Of a stretch of DNA of 64,000 nt, positions 1 to 7,363 are shown piece by piece. Origin of the DNA: Merdimonas sp963929015 (GTDB lineage Bacteria > Bacillota > Clostridia > Lachnospirales > Lachnospiraceae); contig NZ_CAWVHE010000003.1 of the NCBI RefSeq assembly GCF_963929015.1, forward strand, positions 186,001 to 250,000, read 5' to 3'. The stretch's first letter is position 1. Every line of letters begins with the position of its first letter. A program made the position numbers and the translations under genes. The notes under the pieces were generated by a model. That model worked only from the letters and a program-made list of their open reading frames with translations, searched no databases and was not told the origin of the DNA.

Positions 1-390
1 AAGCATTCCAGTGAGACGGAGCGAAGAGCCGAGGAAGCGGAGCGGGAGACCATCAAGCTGAAAAAGGCGGAATATATGCAGAAGCGGATCGGAAAGGTAT
101 ATGAAGGCGTGATATCGGGCATTACCAAATGGGGCATGTATGTGGAACTGCCCAATACGGTGGAAGGTCTGGTTCATGTGGTCAGTATGAAGGATGACCA
201 CTATGAGTACGACGAGCGAAACTATGAGCTGGCAGGTGTGCGTACCGGCAGGCGTTACCGGCTGGGAGAGCGGATCTGCGTGCGGGTCACCGGCGCGGAC
301 CGGCTGCAGAGGACCATTGATTTTGAGATTGCAGAGGAAGGAGAGGAAGACGATGGCAAAGAAAACAGGCATGAAGCTGATCGCCAATAA
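1..390 (+). CDS. rnr: Ribonuclease R, C-terminal end (partial)
   Basis: The frame is open from the window edge and encodes the last 129 residues of an RNase II/R-family 3'-5' exoribonuclease. A charged helix is followed by an S1 RNA-binding domain (GKVYEGVISGITKWGMYVEL, then an EGLVHV strand) and a short acidic tail. The catalytic RNB domain would lie before base 1. RNase R degrades structured RNA and works with SmpB/tmRNA on non-stop mRNAs. The 3' end overlaps smpB by 38 bp, and the rnr-smpB order is widely conserved in Firmicutes. The identity rests on the S1 domain plus this context. Confidence 0.9.
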   Translation, partial: KHSSETERRAEEAERETIKLKKAEYMQKRIGKVYEGVISGITKWGMYVELPNTVEGLVHVVSMKDDHYEYDERNYELAGVRTGRRYRLGERICVRVTGADRLQRTIDFEIAEEGEEDDGKENRHEADRQ

Positions 391-823
391 TAAGAAGGCG
401 TATCATGACTATTTCATCCTGGAGACATATGAGGCGGGGATCGCCCTTCACGGAACAGAAGTAAAGTCTCTACGCATGGGAAAGTGCAGCATCAAAGAGG
501 CCTTTATCCGTGTGGAAAATGAAGAAGTGTTTATCTATGGTATGCACATCAGTCCCTATGAGAAGGGAAATATCTTTAATAAAGATCCACTGCGTGTAAG
601 AAAGCTCCTTCTTCACAAGTACGAGATCCGCAAGCTTCTGGGAAAGACCAAAGAAAAGGGTATGACGCTGGTACCCCTGAAGGTATATCTGAAAGACAGC
701 CTGGTAAAAGTAGAGATTGGCCTGGCAAGGGGGAAAAAACTGTATGACAAGCGTCAGGACATTGCGAAGAAAGATCAGCAAAGAGAGGCACAGCGGGACT
801 TCAAGGTCCGCAATTTCGGGTAG
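353..823 (+). CDS. smpB: SsrA-binding protein SmpB
   Basis: SmpB (156 aa, normal family length) binds tmRNA and brings it to stalled ribosomes. Visible motifs are N-NKKAYHDYFILETYEAGIAL, then HGTEVKSLR, the internal HISPYEKGN segment, and the basic C-terminal tail GLARGKKLYDKRQDIAKKD, all diagnostic of the family. The start is the ATG at 353 behind GGAAGGAGAGGAAG. The open frame extends further upstream, but only inside rnr. It overlaps rnr and lies about 2.8 kb upstream of ssrA, so both tmRNP components are in this window. Confidence 0.97.
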   Translation: MAKKTGMKLIANNKKAYHDYFILETYEAGIALHGTEVKSLRMGKCSIKEAFIRVENEEVFIYGMHISPYEKGNIFNKDPLRVRKLLLHKYEIRKLLGKTKEKGMTLVPLKVYLKDSLVKVEIGLARGKKLYDKRQDIAKKDQQREAQRDFKVRNFG

Positions 824-833
824 GAGGAAGAGT

Positions 834-1082
834 ATGGTACCTGTAAAGAAAGAGGATTTAAGAACTCTGGTGACAGAGACTACGAAGGAAGTATATGAGG
901 AGCTGACGCCCCATCTGGTCCAGCTTATCAATCAGACACACCGGAACACCAATCTGACAGAGGCACAGAAGCAGGACGAGATCTCCATACATATGATGGG
1001 ATATGTGAAATCCTGTACCAATGAGATTATCATTGAGGTGCTGGCAGAGATCCTGGGGCTGGAGGATGAAGACGAGGAATAA
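834..1082 (+). CDS. Small acidic helical protein of unknown function
   Basis: This is an 82-aa product starting at an ATG 10 bp after the smpB stop, with TAGGAGGAAG as ribosome binding site, so it is probably co-transcribed with rnr-smpB. The protein is predicted largely helical, with a Thr/Glu-rich N-terminal half, a central NQTHRNTNLTEAQK segment, and an acidic tail ending in EDEDEE. There is no signal peptide or membrane segment. I do not recognise the family. The strong ribosome binding site and the terminator directly after it support a real gene. Confidence 0.7.
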   Translation: MVPVKKEDLRTLVTETTKEVYEELTPHLVQLINQTHRNTNLTEAQKQDEISIHMMGYVKSCTNEIIIEVLAEILGLEDEDEE

Positions 1083-1100
1083 CAGGATGGCAGTCACAAT

Positions 1101-1140
1101 AAAAAACTACCGGCGGTTTCGTATCGCCGGTAGTTTTTTT
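1101..1140. terminator. Bidirectional intrinsic terminator
   Basis: A 9-bp stem, CTACCGGCG (1107-1115) with CGCCGGTAG (1125-1133), is flanked by A6 on the left and T7 on the right. It can therefore end both the rnr-smpB operon and the convergent hsp20 genes. Confidence 0.9.
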
Positions 1141-1159
1141 AGAACATGAAGAGAAAAAA

Positions 1160-1585
1160 TTATTCGATTGTAATCAGCTTAGGCTGTTCTTCTTCGTGCT
1201 GCACTTCTTTTGGGATCTGCAGGGTCAGGACTCCGTCCTTAAAAGCGGCCTTGATGTCGTCCTGGGTAACTTCATCTCCCACATAAAAGCTGCGGTTGCA
1301 GGTGCCGGTATATCGCTCTTTGTGAATACATTTTCCGCGGGCGTCTTTTTCTTCCTTGGTCTCATTCTTGTGAGCAGTAATGGTAAGATATCCGTCCTTT
1401 AAGTCGGCCTTGATATCTTCCTTTGCATATCCCGGCAGTTCCATTTCTACCATATAGTTGTTGTCTTTTTCGTGGATATCCGTTTTCATAACCTGGCTGG
1501 ATGTACCGCTGTAAGAGCGGGTGAAGAACGGATCATCAAACATATCGTCAAATAAACTGTTAAAACCTCTGTTTGCAAGTAACAT
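1160..1585 (-). CDS. Small heat-shock protein, Hsp20/alpha-crystallin family
   Basis: This is a 141-aa ATP-independent holdase chaperone. The alpha-crystallin domain covers about residues 35-130 (KTDIHEKDNNYMVEMELPGYAKEDI, with the L-P-G signature) and the C-terminal strand is GVLTLQIPK (the I-x-I/L-type anchor region). The start is the ATG behind AGGGAGGTAATTATT. It lies 100 bp downstream of a second hsp20 gene on the same strand and is roughly half identical to it by eye, so the two look like an old tandem duplication sharing one promoter. Confidence 0.95.
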   Translation of the reverse strand: MLLANRGFNSLFDDMFDDPFFTRSYSGTSSQVMKTDIHEKDNNYMVEMELPGYAKEDIKADLKDGYLTITAHKNETKEEKDARGKCIHKERYTGTCNRSFYVGDEVTQDDIKAAFKDGVLTLQIPKEVQHEEEQPKLITIE

Positions 1586-1656
1586 AATAATTACCTCCCT
1601 GAATCTGATTTATGATTTTTTGGTTATTGTCTGCATGGATAGAAATTCTATGTGAT

Positions 1657-1680
1657 CGGGGACAGCTTTTGCTGTCCCCG
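1657..1680. other. Perfect hairpin between the two hsp20 genes
   Basis: A 10-bp perfect stem (CGGGGACAGC / GCTGTCCCCG) with a TTTT loop lies 6 bp after the stop of the upstream hsp20 gene on the minus strand. There is no T-run on that side, so it is more likely an RNA processing, stability or partial-attenuation hairpin than a full terminator. Confidence 0.6.
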
Positions 1681-1685
1681 GAATT

Positions 1686-2147
1686 TTAACCTTCGATCGC
1701 GATGCTGTTCCGGGTTTCTACGGCTTTAGCATCTTTTTTGGGGATGCAAAGTTTCAGGATACCGTCCTCAAACTTTGCTTTCACATCGGACTGCTCCACA
1801 GCATCGCCTACATAGAAGCTTCTCTGCATTGCCCCGGCATAACGCTCCTTGCGGATATATTTGCCTTTCTTGTCCTGCTCGTCTTTGTCAAGACCCTTGG
1901 AAGCGGAGATGGTCAGGTAGCCGTTGTTCAGCTGTACGCTGATCTCATCTTTCTTGAATCCGGGCAGGTCCACGTCCAGTTCATAACCTTCATCGTGTTC
2001 CCGGATATCGGTCTTCATCATATTCTTTGCATGCTTTCCATACAATGGGTTTTTGCGTCCGAAGAATTCTCTGTCGAACCGGTCAAATGGGAAATCCATC
2101 CAATCATCATCAAATAAGTTTTCTCCAAAAATACTAGGCATCATCAT
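1686..2147 (-). CDS. Small heat-shock protein, Hsp20/alpha-crystallin family
   Basis: This is a 153-aa Hsp20 with an aromatic, acidic N-terminal arm (FDDDWMDFPFDRFDREFF), the alpha-crystallin domain from about residue 45 (KTDIREHDEGYELDVDLPGF), and a C-terminal GILKLCIPKK anchor strand. The start is the first of three consecutive ATGs, placed 9 nt after AAAGGAG. It is the promoter-proximal member of the hsp20 pair. The promoter at 2232-2260 overlaps a CIRCE-like operator, implying HrcA control. Confidence 0.95.
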   Translation of the reverse strand: MMMPSIFGENLFDDDWMDFPFDRFDREFFGRKNPLYGKHAKNMMKTDIREHDEGYELDVDLPGFKKDEISVQLNNGYLTISASKGLDKDEQDKKGKYIRKERYAGAMQRSFYVGDAVEQSDVKAKFEDGILKLCIPKKDAKAVETRNSIAIEG

Positions 2148-2231
2148 AAGTCATTTCTCCTTTCATTATGAAAACAAATACCATCAGCACTCTTGAAGTT
2201 ATCTCAAGTGGTTTTCTTTTGTTCTGTATGT

Positions 2232-2260
2232 ACTATAACACATATTGTTAGCAGTGTAAA
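2232..2260 (-). promoter_or_regulatory. Sigma-A promoter of the hsp20 pair
   Basis: On the minus strand a TTTACA box (2255-2260) and a TATAGT box (2232-2237) are separated by exactly 17 bp. The -35 box lies inside the CIRCE-like inverted repeat, the geometry expected for HrcA repression. Confidence 0.75.
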
Positions 2261-2274
2261 GAGGTGAGTGCTAA
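2248..2274. promoter_or_regulatory. CIRCE-like HrcA operator
   Basis: TTAGCAGTG (2248-2256), nine bases, then GAGTGCTAA (2266-2274). The CIRCE consensus is TTAGCACTC-N9-GAGTGCTAA. Here one arm is perfect and the other matches 7 of 9, with exact N9 spacing. It covers the -35 region of the hsp20 promoter. hrcA is not in the window. Confidence 0.8.
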
Positions 2275-2340
2275 AACTTTTGTGAAAAAAGTGTGAACAC
2301 ATAATACTGTTAAAAAAATGCCGAAATTGCATTCATGTTG

Positions 2341-2369
2341 TTGACACGTCCGATTATCTCCGATATTCT
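2341..2369 (+). promoter_or_regulatory. Sigma-A promoter of the AI-2E permease gene
   Basis: TTGACA (2341-2346), 17 bp, then TATTCT (2364-2369), about 65 bp upstream of the start codon. Confidence 0.65.
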
Positions 2370-2434
2370 TAATATTGTGTATTCTTTTATAAAGGAAGGA
2401 ATAGGCTGATAAAAAAGAGGGGCGGAATCTTGGA

Positions 2435-3565
2435 ATGGAAAAACGGAAAAAATTTATCATAAATTTCTTATATTTTGCAATTATCATTGCCGCGATTTTC
2501 TTTGCGCTGCAATTTGCGCTGACATTGCTGTTCCCTTTTGTGGCCGCGCTTTTTATCGCTTATATCTTGAAGCATCCGATCAATTTTATTGCAAGAAAAA
2601 CAAAAATCCCCAAAAAGCTGGCAGCCGTTCTTATGGTTCTGCTTTTTTACGGCACGATAGGTACCTTTCTTGTGCTTGCCAGCATTCGGGCCTTTTCATT
2701 CGCCACCGACCTTGTTCAGCGGCTGCCGTCGATCTTCCGGATCTATATGAATCCGGTGCTGACGGACCTGTTTGATCAGCTGGAACAGGCGCTGGAACAG
2801 GCAGATTCCAATATTCTGGATACGGTGGATTATCTGTGGAGCCAGTTTATGCAGTCTCTCAGAAGCATTGTTTCCAATCTGTCGCTGACCAGTATGGAAG
2901 CAATCTCAGACGTGGCGTCCTCTTTGCCGATGCTGTTTATTAAGATGCTTCTGATGGTCATCTCTACCTTTTTTATTGCCATGGATTATGAACGGCTGAC
3001 CGGTTTTTGCATGCGCCAGTTAAACGGGTGGGCCAGAGATATTTTTCTGCAGGTACAGAAGTATGTGGTGGGCACACTGTTTGTGTGTATCCGTTCCTAT
3101 GCGCTGATCATGAGCATTACCTTTATGGAGTTGTTTCTTGGCCTGTCACTGTTCCGCGTAGATTATGCCCTTCTGATCGCTCTTTGCATTGCGATCTTTG
3201 ATATCCTTCCGGTGCTGGGGACAGGGGGGATTATGATCCCCTGGGCAGTGATCACGGCGATTCTGGGAGATTATCCGATGGCGTTGAAATTGTTCGGCCT
3301 CTATATTTTTATTACAATCGTGCGTAATATTATTGAGCCGAAAATAGTGGGGAGCCAGATCGGCCTGCATCCGGTGGTGACTCTGGTTAGTATGTTTGCA
3401 GGAGTTCAGCTGTTTGGAGTAGTAGGATTATTCGGATTTCCGATTGGATTGTCTCTTTTAATGCATCTGAACCGGACAGGAACCGTCAAGATCTTCAAAT
3501 TGAAGGACGAAGAAGAAGCGAAAGAGTCTTTGGAGGCCGGATTCCCTGAAAAAGAAGGCGAATAA
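2435..3565 (+). CDS. AI-2E transporter family (PerM/YtvI-like) membrane protein
   Basis: This is a 376-aa polytopic protein. Two or three hydrophobic helices lie in the first 90 residues, followed by an amphipathic stretch of about 100 residues (LVQRLPSIFRIYMNPVL onwards). The typical C-terminal cluster carries DILPVLGTGGIMIPWA and then the strongly conserved NIIEPKIVGSQIGLHPVVTL motif. This layout defines the UPF0118/AI-2E permease family. Members include TqsA and PerM and other, mostly uncharacterised, carriers, so the substrate is unknown. It is transcribed alone, divergently from hsp20, and ends about 100 bp before ssrA. Confidence 0.9.
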   Translation: MEKRKKFIINFLYFAIIIAAIFFALQFALTLLFPFVAALFIAYILKHPINFIARKTKIPKKLAAVLMVLLFYGTIGTFLVLASIRAFSFATDLVQRLPSIFRIYMNPVLTDLFDQLEQALEQADSNILDTVDYLWSQFMQSLRSIVSNLSLTSMEAISDVASSLPMLFIKMLLMVISTFFIAMDYERLTGFCMRQLNGWARDIFLQVQKYVVGTLFVCIRSYALIMSITFMELFLGLSLFRVDYALLIALCIAIFDILPVLGTGGIMIPWAVITAILGDYPMALKLFGLYIFITIVRNIIEPKIVGSQIGLHPVVTLVSMFAGVQLFGVVGLFGFPIGLSLLMHLNRTGTVKIFKLKDEEEAKESLEAGFPEKEGE

Positions 3566-3591
3566 GAACGGATAAGAGGCCGAAAATCTCC

Positions 3592-3621
3592 TTGACAAAG
3601 AAAACTGACCGCGCATATAAT
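3592..3621 (+). promoter_or_regulatory. ssrA promoter
   Basis: TTGACA (3592-3597), 18 bp, then TATAAT (3616-3621): consensus boxes, as expected for an abundant stable RNA. The mature 5' end lies about 46 bp downstream, so a 5' leader is presumably processed off. Confidence 0.85.
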
Positions 3622-3667
3622 GAGAGTGACATAAAGATCACGTCTGCACACCAGGAGAGACAGTTCA

Positions 3668-4015
3668 GGGCTTGTACTGGTTTCGACGGGGGTCTGGAAG
3701 TTGGGGAAGCCATCCGTAGCGGGACACTACGTTAAAAGTTCCATCTAAATATAAACGCAGACGATAGACAGTTAGCGTACGCTGCCTAATCTGGCAGTAG
3801 TCGGCCTTAGGTCATCCGCTGCTTAAGTCGCCGGCTTCAACGAGGCGGAGCACTTCACCTCCAAAGCTTTGAGGAGATGGAAGAGTATATGAAGCTACTG
3901 ATGTCTGTAACCTGTCATTAGGTGACAGACGGAGGGAATGTTAAAATAATGACTGTGATGGGAGATGCCCTGATGGATGGGCTTTCGGACGCGGGTTCGA
4001 TTCCCGCCAGGTCCA
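3668..4015 (+). ncRNA. ssrA: Transfer-messenger RNA (tmRNA)
   Basis: A one-piece tmRNA of about 348 nt. The 5' part GGGCTT...CTGGTTTCGACGGGG (tRNA-like domain and D-arm analogue) pairs with the 3' acceptor arm AGGTCC (4009-4014), preceded by a T-arm with GGGTTCGATTCCC (3993-4005). The tag reading frame runs 3757-3789 and encodes ADDRQLAYAA then TAA, or NADDRQLAYAA if resumption is one codon earlier. The -AYAA end resembles the usual A-L-A-A degron. CCA is not encoded after the discriminator A at 4015. The bases that follow are CTTGG. Confidence 0.95.
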
Positions 4016-4024
4016 CTTGGCGAT

Positions 4025-4051
4025 AAGGACAGCATTTGCTGTCCTTATTTT
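4025..4051. terminator. ssrA terminator
   Basis: AAGGACAGCA / TGCTGTCCTT forms a 10-bp perfect stem with a 2-nt loop (or 9 bp with 4 nt), followed by ATTTTT. It sits directly against the stop of the convergent XRE gene. Confidence 0.9.
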
Positions 4052-4392
4052 TAGTTGTCTTTTATTGTCTTGAGAAAGCAGAGCAGAGCGTTCTGCTGCT
4101 GTTCTGACAGCTCAGACAACATTTCTGAAAGTTCCGGCAGTATCTGTGAACGTGCCTGACTGTCCGGAGGGTCCAGTTTACACAAAGTATCCAGGGAAAT
4201 ATTGAGTTTCTGCGAGTAGCCCATGAGTACCATGGGATTGCAGCGATGGATCCCTCGTTCCATTGTGGAAATATAACTTAAAGACACCTGGCAGTAATCA
4301 GCGATCTCGCTTTGAGAGATATGTTGTTCTTTCCGGAACTGTTGCAGCCGTTTTCCCAGTAAACGATCGGCTTCCTGTGGGGATGGTCTCAT
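4051..4392 (-). CDS. XRE-family transcriptional regulator
   Basis: A 113-aa protein with an N-terminal Cro/C1-type helix-turn-helix at about residues 12-70 (LGKRLQQFRKEQHISQSEIADYCQVS...YISTMERG) and a short helical, Gln/Leu-rich tail. The start is the ATG behind AAAGGACTGAAAAT. It is divergently transcribed from the sortase/pilin cluster with only about 160 bp between start codons, and both sides have good sigma-A promoters, so it is the best local candidate for a regulator of pilus expression. That role is inference from position. Confidence 0.85.
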   Translation of the reverse strand: MRPSPQEADRLLGKRLQQFRKEQHISQSEIADYCQVSLSYISTMERGIHRCNPMVLMGYSQKLNISLDTLCKLDPPDSQARSQILPELSEMLSELSEQQQNALLCFLKTIKDN

Positions 4393-4425
4393 ATTTTCAG
4401 TCCTTTCCTATTGTTTTTTCTTATT

Positions 4426-4454
4426 ATTATACTCCCTGATTTCCTTAATAACAA
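4426..4454 (-). promoter_or_regulatory. Promoter of the XRE gene
   Basis: On the minus strand TTGTTA (4449-4454), 17 bp, TATAAT (4426-4431). It is back-to-back with the pilus promoter, with only 31 bp between the two -35 boxes. Confidence 0.7.
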
Positions 4455-4485
4455 CAAAAAAATAGTCGTAAACTGCGAAAAAATA

Positions 4486-4514
4486 TTGAAATAAAGATGA
4501 TAAACAATTATAAT
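4486..4514 (+). promoter_or_regulatory. Promoter of the first pilus-cluster sortase
   Basis: TTGAAA (4486-4491), 17 bp, TATAAT (4509-4514), about 40 bp before the start codon. Confidence 0.75.
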
Positions 4515-4554
4515 CTTTCTTAATCAAAAACGGATAAGGAAAGAAGGGAGAAAA

Positions 4555-5415
4555 ATGGGGAAAATTCTGCGGCGTGGGATCGGCTGTCTTTGTATCCTGT
4601 GTGGACTGGTCTGCTTTCTGTATCCGAAATATCAGGATTACAGGATCTGCCGCACGGTAGATACTATGGTCGAATGGCCGGAAGAGTCCGGAACCGGGCA
4701 GAGAAGTAAAATGGAGCGGATGCCGGAATTATATGAAGCGATGCGGCTGTATAATCAGAAGTTGTGTCTGGAAGGACAGAATTTTCAGGAAGAGGAAAAG
4801 GTTCCTGGCTTTTTATCCGCAGCAGAGTGTCTGGAGGAGACGGACGGAGCGCTGGGATATATAGAGATTCCGGATATGGGCGTCTGTCTGCCGGTATTTC
4901 CGGGAGCCACCGGGGAACATCTGGCAAGGGGAGCAGCCATAATGGATCAGACCAGCATGCCGCTGGGCGGCGCGGGAACAAACTGTGTGATCGCCGGACA
5001 CAGGGGGTACCGGGGAAGTCCTTTCTTTCAGTATATTGATCATATGAAAGAAGGGTCAGAGGTGACCCTTGTGACTCCCTGGGAAACATTAAGATACCAG
5101 GCAGTGGAGACAAAAGTTATTGACCCGTGCGACTGGGAGGATCTGAAGATCTGTCCGGACAAGGATCGTCTTACGCTGATATCCTGCCATCCTTATGGCG
5201 GAGGAGGAAGATACAGATATCTGGTTCTGTGCGAGCGCATTACAGGCGGGCGGCAGGAGAGGTCTGCGTTAGCGCCGGAGGCTGCCCTGGGGCACAATCT
5301 GCAGAAAGGAGCAGTTTCTTTCGGAAATGTGAAAAGGATGGTGGAAGGGCTGCTGCCTGTTGTTGTATGTGTGGCTGCCGGATGGTTGATTTTAAAAAGC
5401 ATTCGCAATAATTAG
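4555..5415 (+). CDS. Sortase, lid-less class C-like, first gene of the pilus cluster
   Basis: A 286-aa membrane-bound transpeptidase. An N-terminal membrane segment (about residues 6-24) precedes the sortase fold. The catalytic His is in VIAGHRGYRG, the Cys in TLISCHPYG, and the Arg is probably in the following RYRYL. A C-terminal membrane helix (about residues 262-280) completes the two-anchor layout usual for pilus (class C) sortases. Unlike the second sortase here, no DPF/DPW lid is visible before the barrel, and the Cys motif is SCHPYG instead of TCTPYG. It may serve as the housekeeping or wall-anchoring enzyme of the pilus, or polymerise a subset of subunits. The start ATG has GAAGGGAG upstream. 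Confidence 0.88.
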   Translation: MGKILRRGIGCLCILCGLVCFLYPKYQDYRICRTVDTMVEWPEESGTGQRSKMERMPELYEAMRLYNQKLCLEGQNFQEEEKVPGFLSAAECLEETDGALGYIEIPDMGVCLPVFPGATGEHLARGAAIMDQTSMPLGGAGTNCVIAGHRGYRGSPFFQYIDHMKEGSEVTLVTPWETLRYQAVETKVIDPCDWEDLKICPDKDRLTLISCHPYGGGGRYRYLVLCERITGGRQERSALAPEAALGHNLQKGAVSFGNVKRMVEGLLPVVVCVAAGWLILKSIRNN

Positions 5416-5436
5416 CTGAAAACAACTAATTATCTA

Positions 5437-5465
5437 TTGATTAATTAGGCGTTAAATGCTATAAT
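5437..5465 (+). promoter_or_regulatory. Promoter and small palindrome upstream of the backbone pilin
   Basis: TTGATT (5437-5442), 17 bp, TATAAT (5460-5465). A 7-bp inverted repeat, CTAATTA (5426-5432) and TAATTAG (5442-5448), straddles the -35 box and could be an operator. The pilin and downstream genes can thus be transcribed separately from the first sortase. Confidence 0.65.
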
Positions 5466-5506
5466 CGTTATACGATGAAACGGATCCGGAAAAGGAGGTG
5501 ATGAAG

Positions 5507-5539
5507 ATGGGGTGGGGAAATCCAGAAGGCGGAAGATAA
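5507..5539 (+). CDS. Possible 10-aa leader peptide before the pilin gene
   Basis: A strong ribosome binding site (AAAGGAGGTG, 5491-5500) is followed at good distance by an ATG that encodes MGWGNPEGGR and stops at 5537-5539. The next base begins another in-frame ATG at 5540. No other gene explains the strong ribosome binding site, since the pilin has its own AAAGGAGAGGAG at 5549-5560. It may be a leader coupling translation to the pilin, or a relic start region. Uncertain. Confidence 0.35.
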   Translation: MGWGNPEGGR

Positions 5540-5569
5540 ATGAACGATAAAAGGAGAGGAGCAACAAAG

Positions 5570-7363
5570 ATGAAGCGATATCGGAAAAGGAAGTTGGGAA
5601 TGTTCGTATTAAGTGCAGTGGTTGCAGCGACATCTGTCGCCGGCGTCAGGGCCGCTCCTTCAGATGTGATCGATCCAGATGCCAGGGCTGCCTTTACGAT
5701 CCACAAATATGATTTAAGCGCAGCAAAAAGCGATGGGGTGGATCCGGAGACTGCCGGATTTTCATCCGATGGACAAAAGGATGAGACAGTGGAAAAGGCG
5801 CTGGAAGATTATGCGTTGGAGGGGGTTGGCTTTACCTATCTGAAGGTGGGAGACATCCATACAGACCGGCAGGAGAACAGATTCCAGCTGGTATATGATA
5901 TCCCGGACGCTCTTGAGATGGCGCTGGATCTTACGGATGGCGGAGGGGACGGAAAATATACTTCAACAGAGTTAAATGTGGCGCTGGCGGATACGCTGGC
6001 TGACGGCGCAGAAGGGAAGAACAGGCTGGAACGGTTTTTGGCGGCATCCCCGGGGAAACAGGAGATGGAGCTGACAGATGAAAATGGAGAAACACGGGCG
6101 GAAGATCTTGCACAGGGACTTTATCTGATCACAGAGACAAAAGTGCCGCCAGGCGTATATCTGACAACGAATCCTTTTTTTCTCTCCCTGCCGATGACAG
6201 ATGAAGCGGGGGACAGCTGGTTTTATGACGTAGATGTATATCCGAAGAACCAGACAGATGAACCGGAGCTGGACAAGCTTGTAAAGCAAGAAGACGATAA
6301 TGATCCGCAGGAACCATATGAGGATACGGCCACCGGGTCAGAAGGAGATGTGATGGAGTATCTGTTTGTCTCACATCTTCCGGGTATCACATCTGAAGCA
6401 ACATATCTAAGTAAGTATACATTTCATGACAAAATAGATGTCGGTCTGACATACAATCAAGATTTTTCCATTTACTTTTATAAAAATGAAGAAGACGCAA
6501 GGATGAACCGCACAGAAAATGCGCTGGATGTCTGGGGAAAGGATTCTCCTAATTTTTATGTGGAATACAGTGAACAGGAAGCGATGATCCACATTACAGA
6601 AAACGGTCTTGCGGAAATCAATCCGTTACGTTCCGGTATGTATCTGACAGTGGCGTATTCCTGTACGATTGATTCAGATGCTGCAACTGTACTGGGAGAT
6701 AAGGGAAACAAAAATGAGGTGCAGCTTACCTGGAGCCGTACGAGCAAAGAGGATACGGATACGCTGACGGACCAGGCAAAAGTATATGTGTATGGTCTGG
6801 ATCTTCAAAAGGAATTTGAAGAAAAAGACGGCGAGAAAGGAAATCCCGAACAGGTGCAGTTTCTTTTGAAAAATATGACAGATGGATATTTTATGACTGC
6901 AGTTTCCGAAGAAGAAGGGATCTTTTACATTACAGACGGCCATAAGACGACAGATGAAGACCAGGCGACAGTTTTTGTGCCTGCGGCAGATGGAAGGCTT
7001 CTGATCAACGGTTTGGAAGCAGATACTTATGCGTTGACAGAAATCGCTACGGATGATCAGTATTCTCTGCTAAAGGAGCCTGTCATCATAGAAATTAACG
7101 AGGCGAAAGGAGAGGGAACTGCGTCTGCTGCAACGGTGGATCAGAAAAAGGCGCAGATGAGTATATACCGGGATCATGGGGAAGAATCTCCGAATGCGAG
7201 AGTAGAGCTGGCTGTTCTGAATACCCGATCTTTTCGCCTGCCGCAGACAGGAGGCTGGGGAAGCCTTATATTTACACTGGCAGGATGCGGATCCGCGCTG
7301 GCTGGAGTGATTCTGGTTACAAAGAAATCCAAAAAGAACAGAAAGAAGAAAAAGACAGCATGA
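5570..7363 (+). CDS. Major (backbone) pilin, SpaA-type, LPQTG-anchored
   Basis: A 597-aa secreted protein. A basic signal peptide (MKRYRKRKLGMFVLSAVVAA, cleavage near VRA) is followed by Ig-like/Cna-B-type domains. The pilin motif YPKN is at about residues 224-227 (its Lys is the expected site of sortase cross-linking to the next subunit). E-box-like sequences follow domain ends (YLITETKVPPGVY; YALTEIATDDQY). The C-terminus has LPQTG at about 557-561, a hydrophobic helix, and a Lys-rich tail. I place the start at 5570 because AAAGGAGAGGAG lies 9 nt upstream and the signal peptide begins there; an in-frame ATG at 5540 is less likely. The stop overlaps the next start (ATGA), so it is coupled to the class C sortase. 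Confidence 0.93.
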   Translation: MKRYRKRKLGMFVLSAVVAATSVAGVRAAPSDVIDPDARAAFTIHKYDLSAAKSDGVDPETAGFSSDGQKDETVEKALEDYALEGVGFTYLKVGDIHTDRQENRFQLVYDIPDALEMALDLTDGGGDGKYTSTELNVALADTLADGAEGKNRLERFLAASPGKQEMELTDENGETRAEDLAQGLYLITETKVPPGVYLTTNPFFLSLPMTDEAGDSWFYDVDVYPKNQTDEPELDKLVKQEDDNDPQEPYEDTATGSEGDVMEYLFVSHLPGITSEATYLSKYTFHDKIDVGLTYNQDFSIYFYKNEEDARMNRTENALDVWGKDSPNFYVEYSEQEAMIHITENGLAEINPLRSGMYLTVAYSCTIDSDAATVLGDKGNKNEVQLTWSRTSKEDTDTLTDQAKVYVYGLDLQKEFEEKDGEKGNPEQVQFLLKNMTDGYFMTAVSEEEGIFYITDGHKTTDEDQATVFVPAADGRLLINGLEADTYALTEIATDDQYSLLKEPVIIEINEAKGEGTASAATVDQKKAQMSIYRDHGEESPNARVELAVLNTRSFRLPQTGGWGSLIFTLAGCGSALAGVILVTKKSKKNRKKKKTA

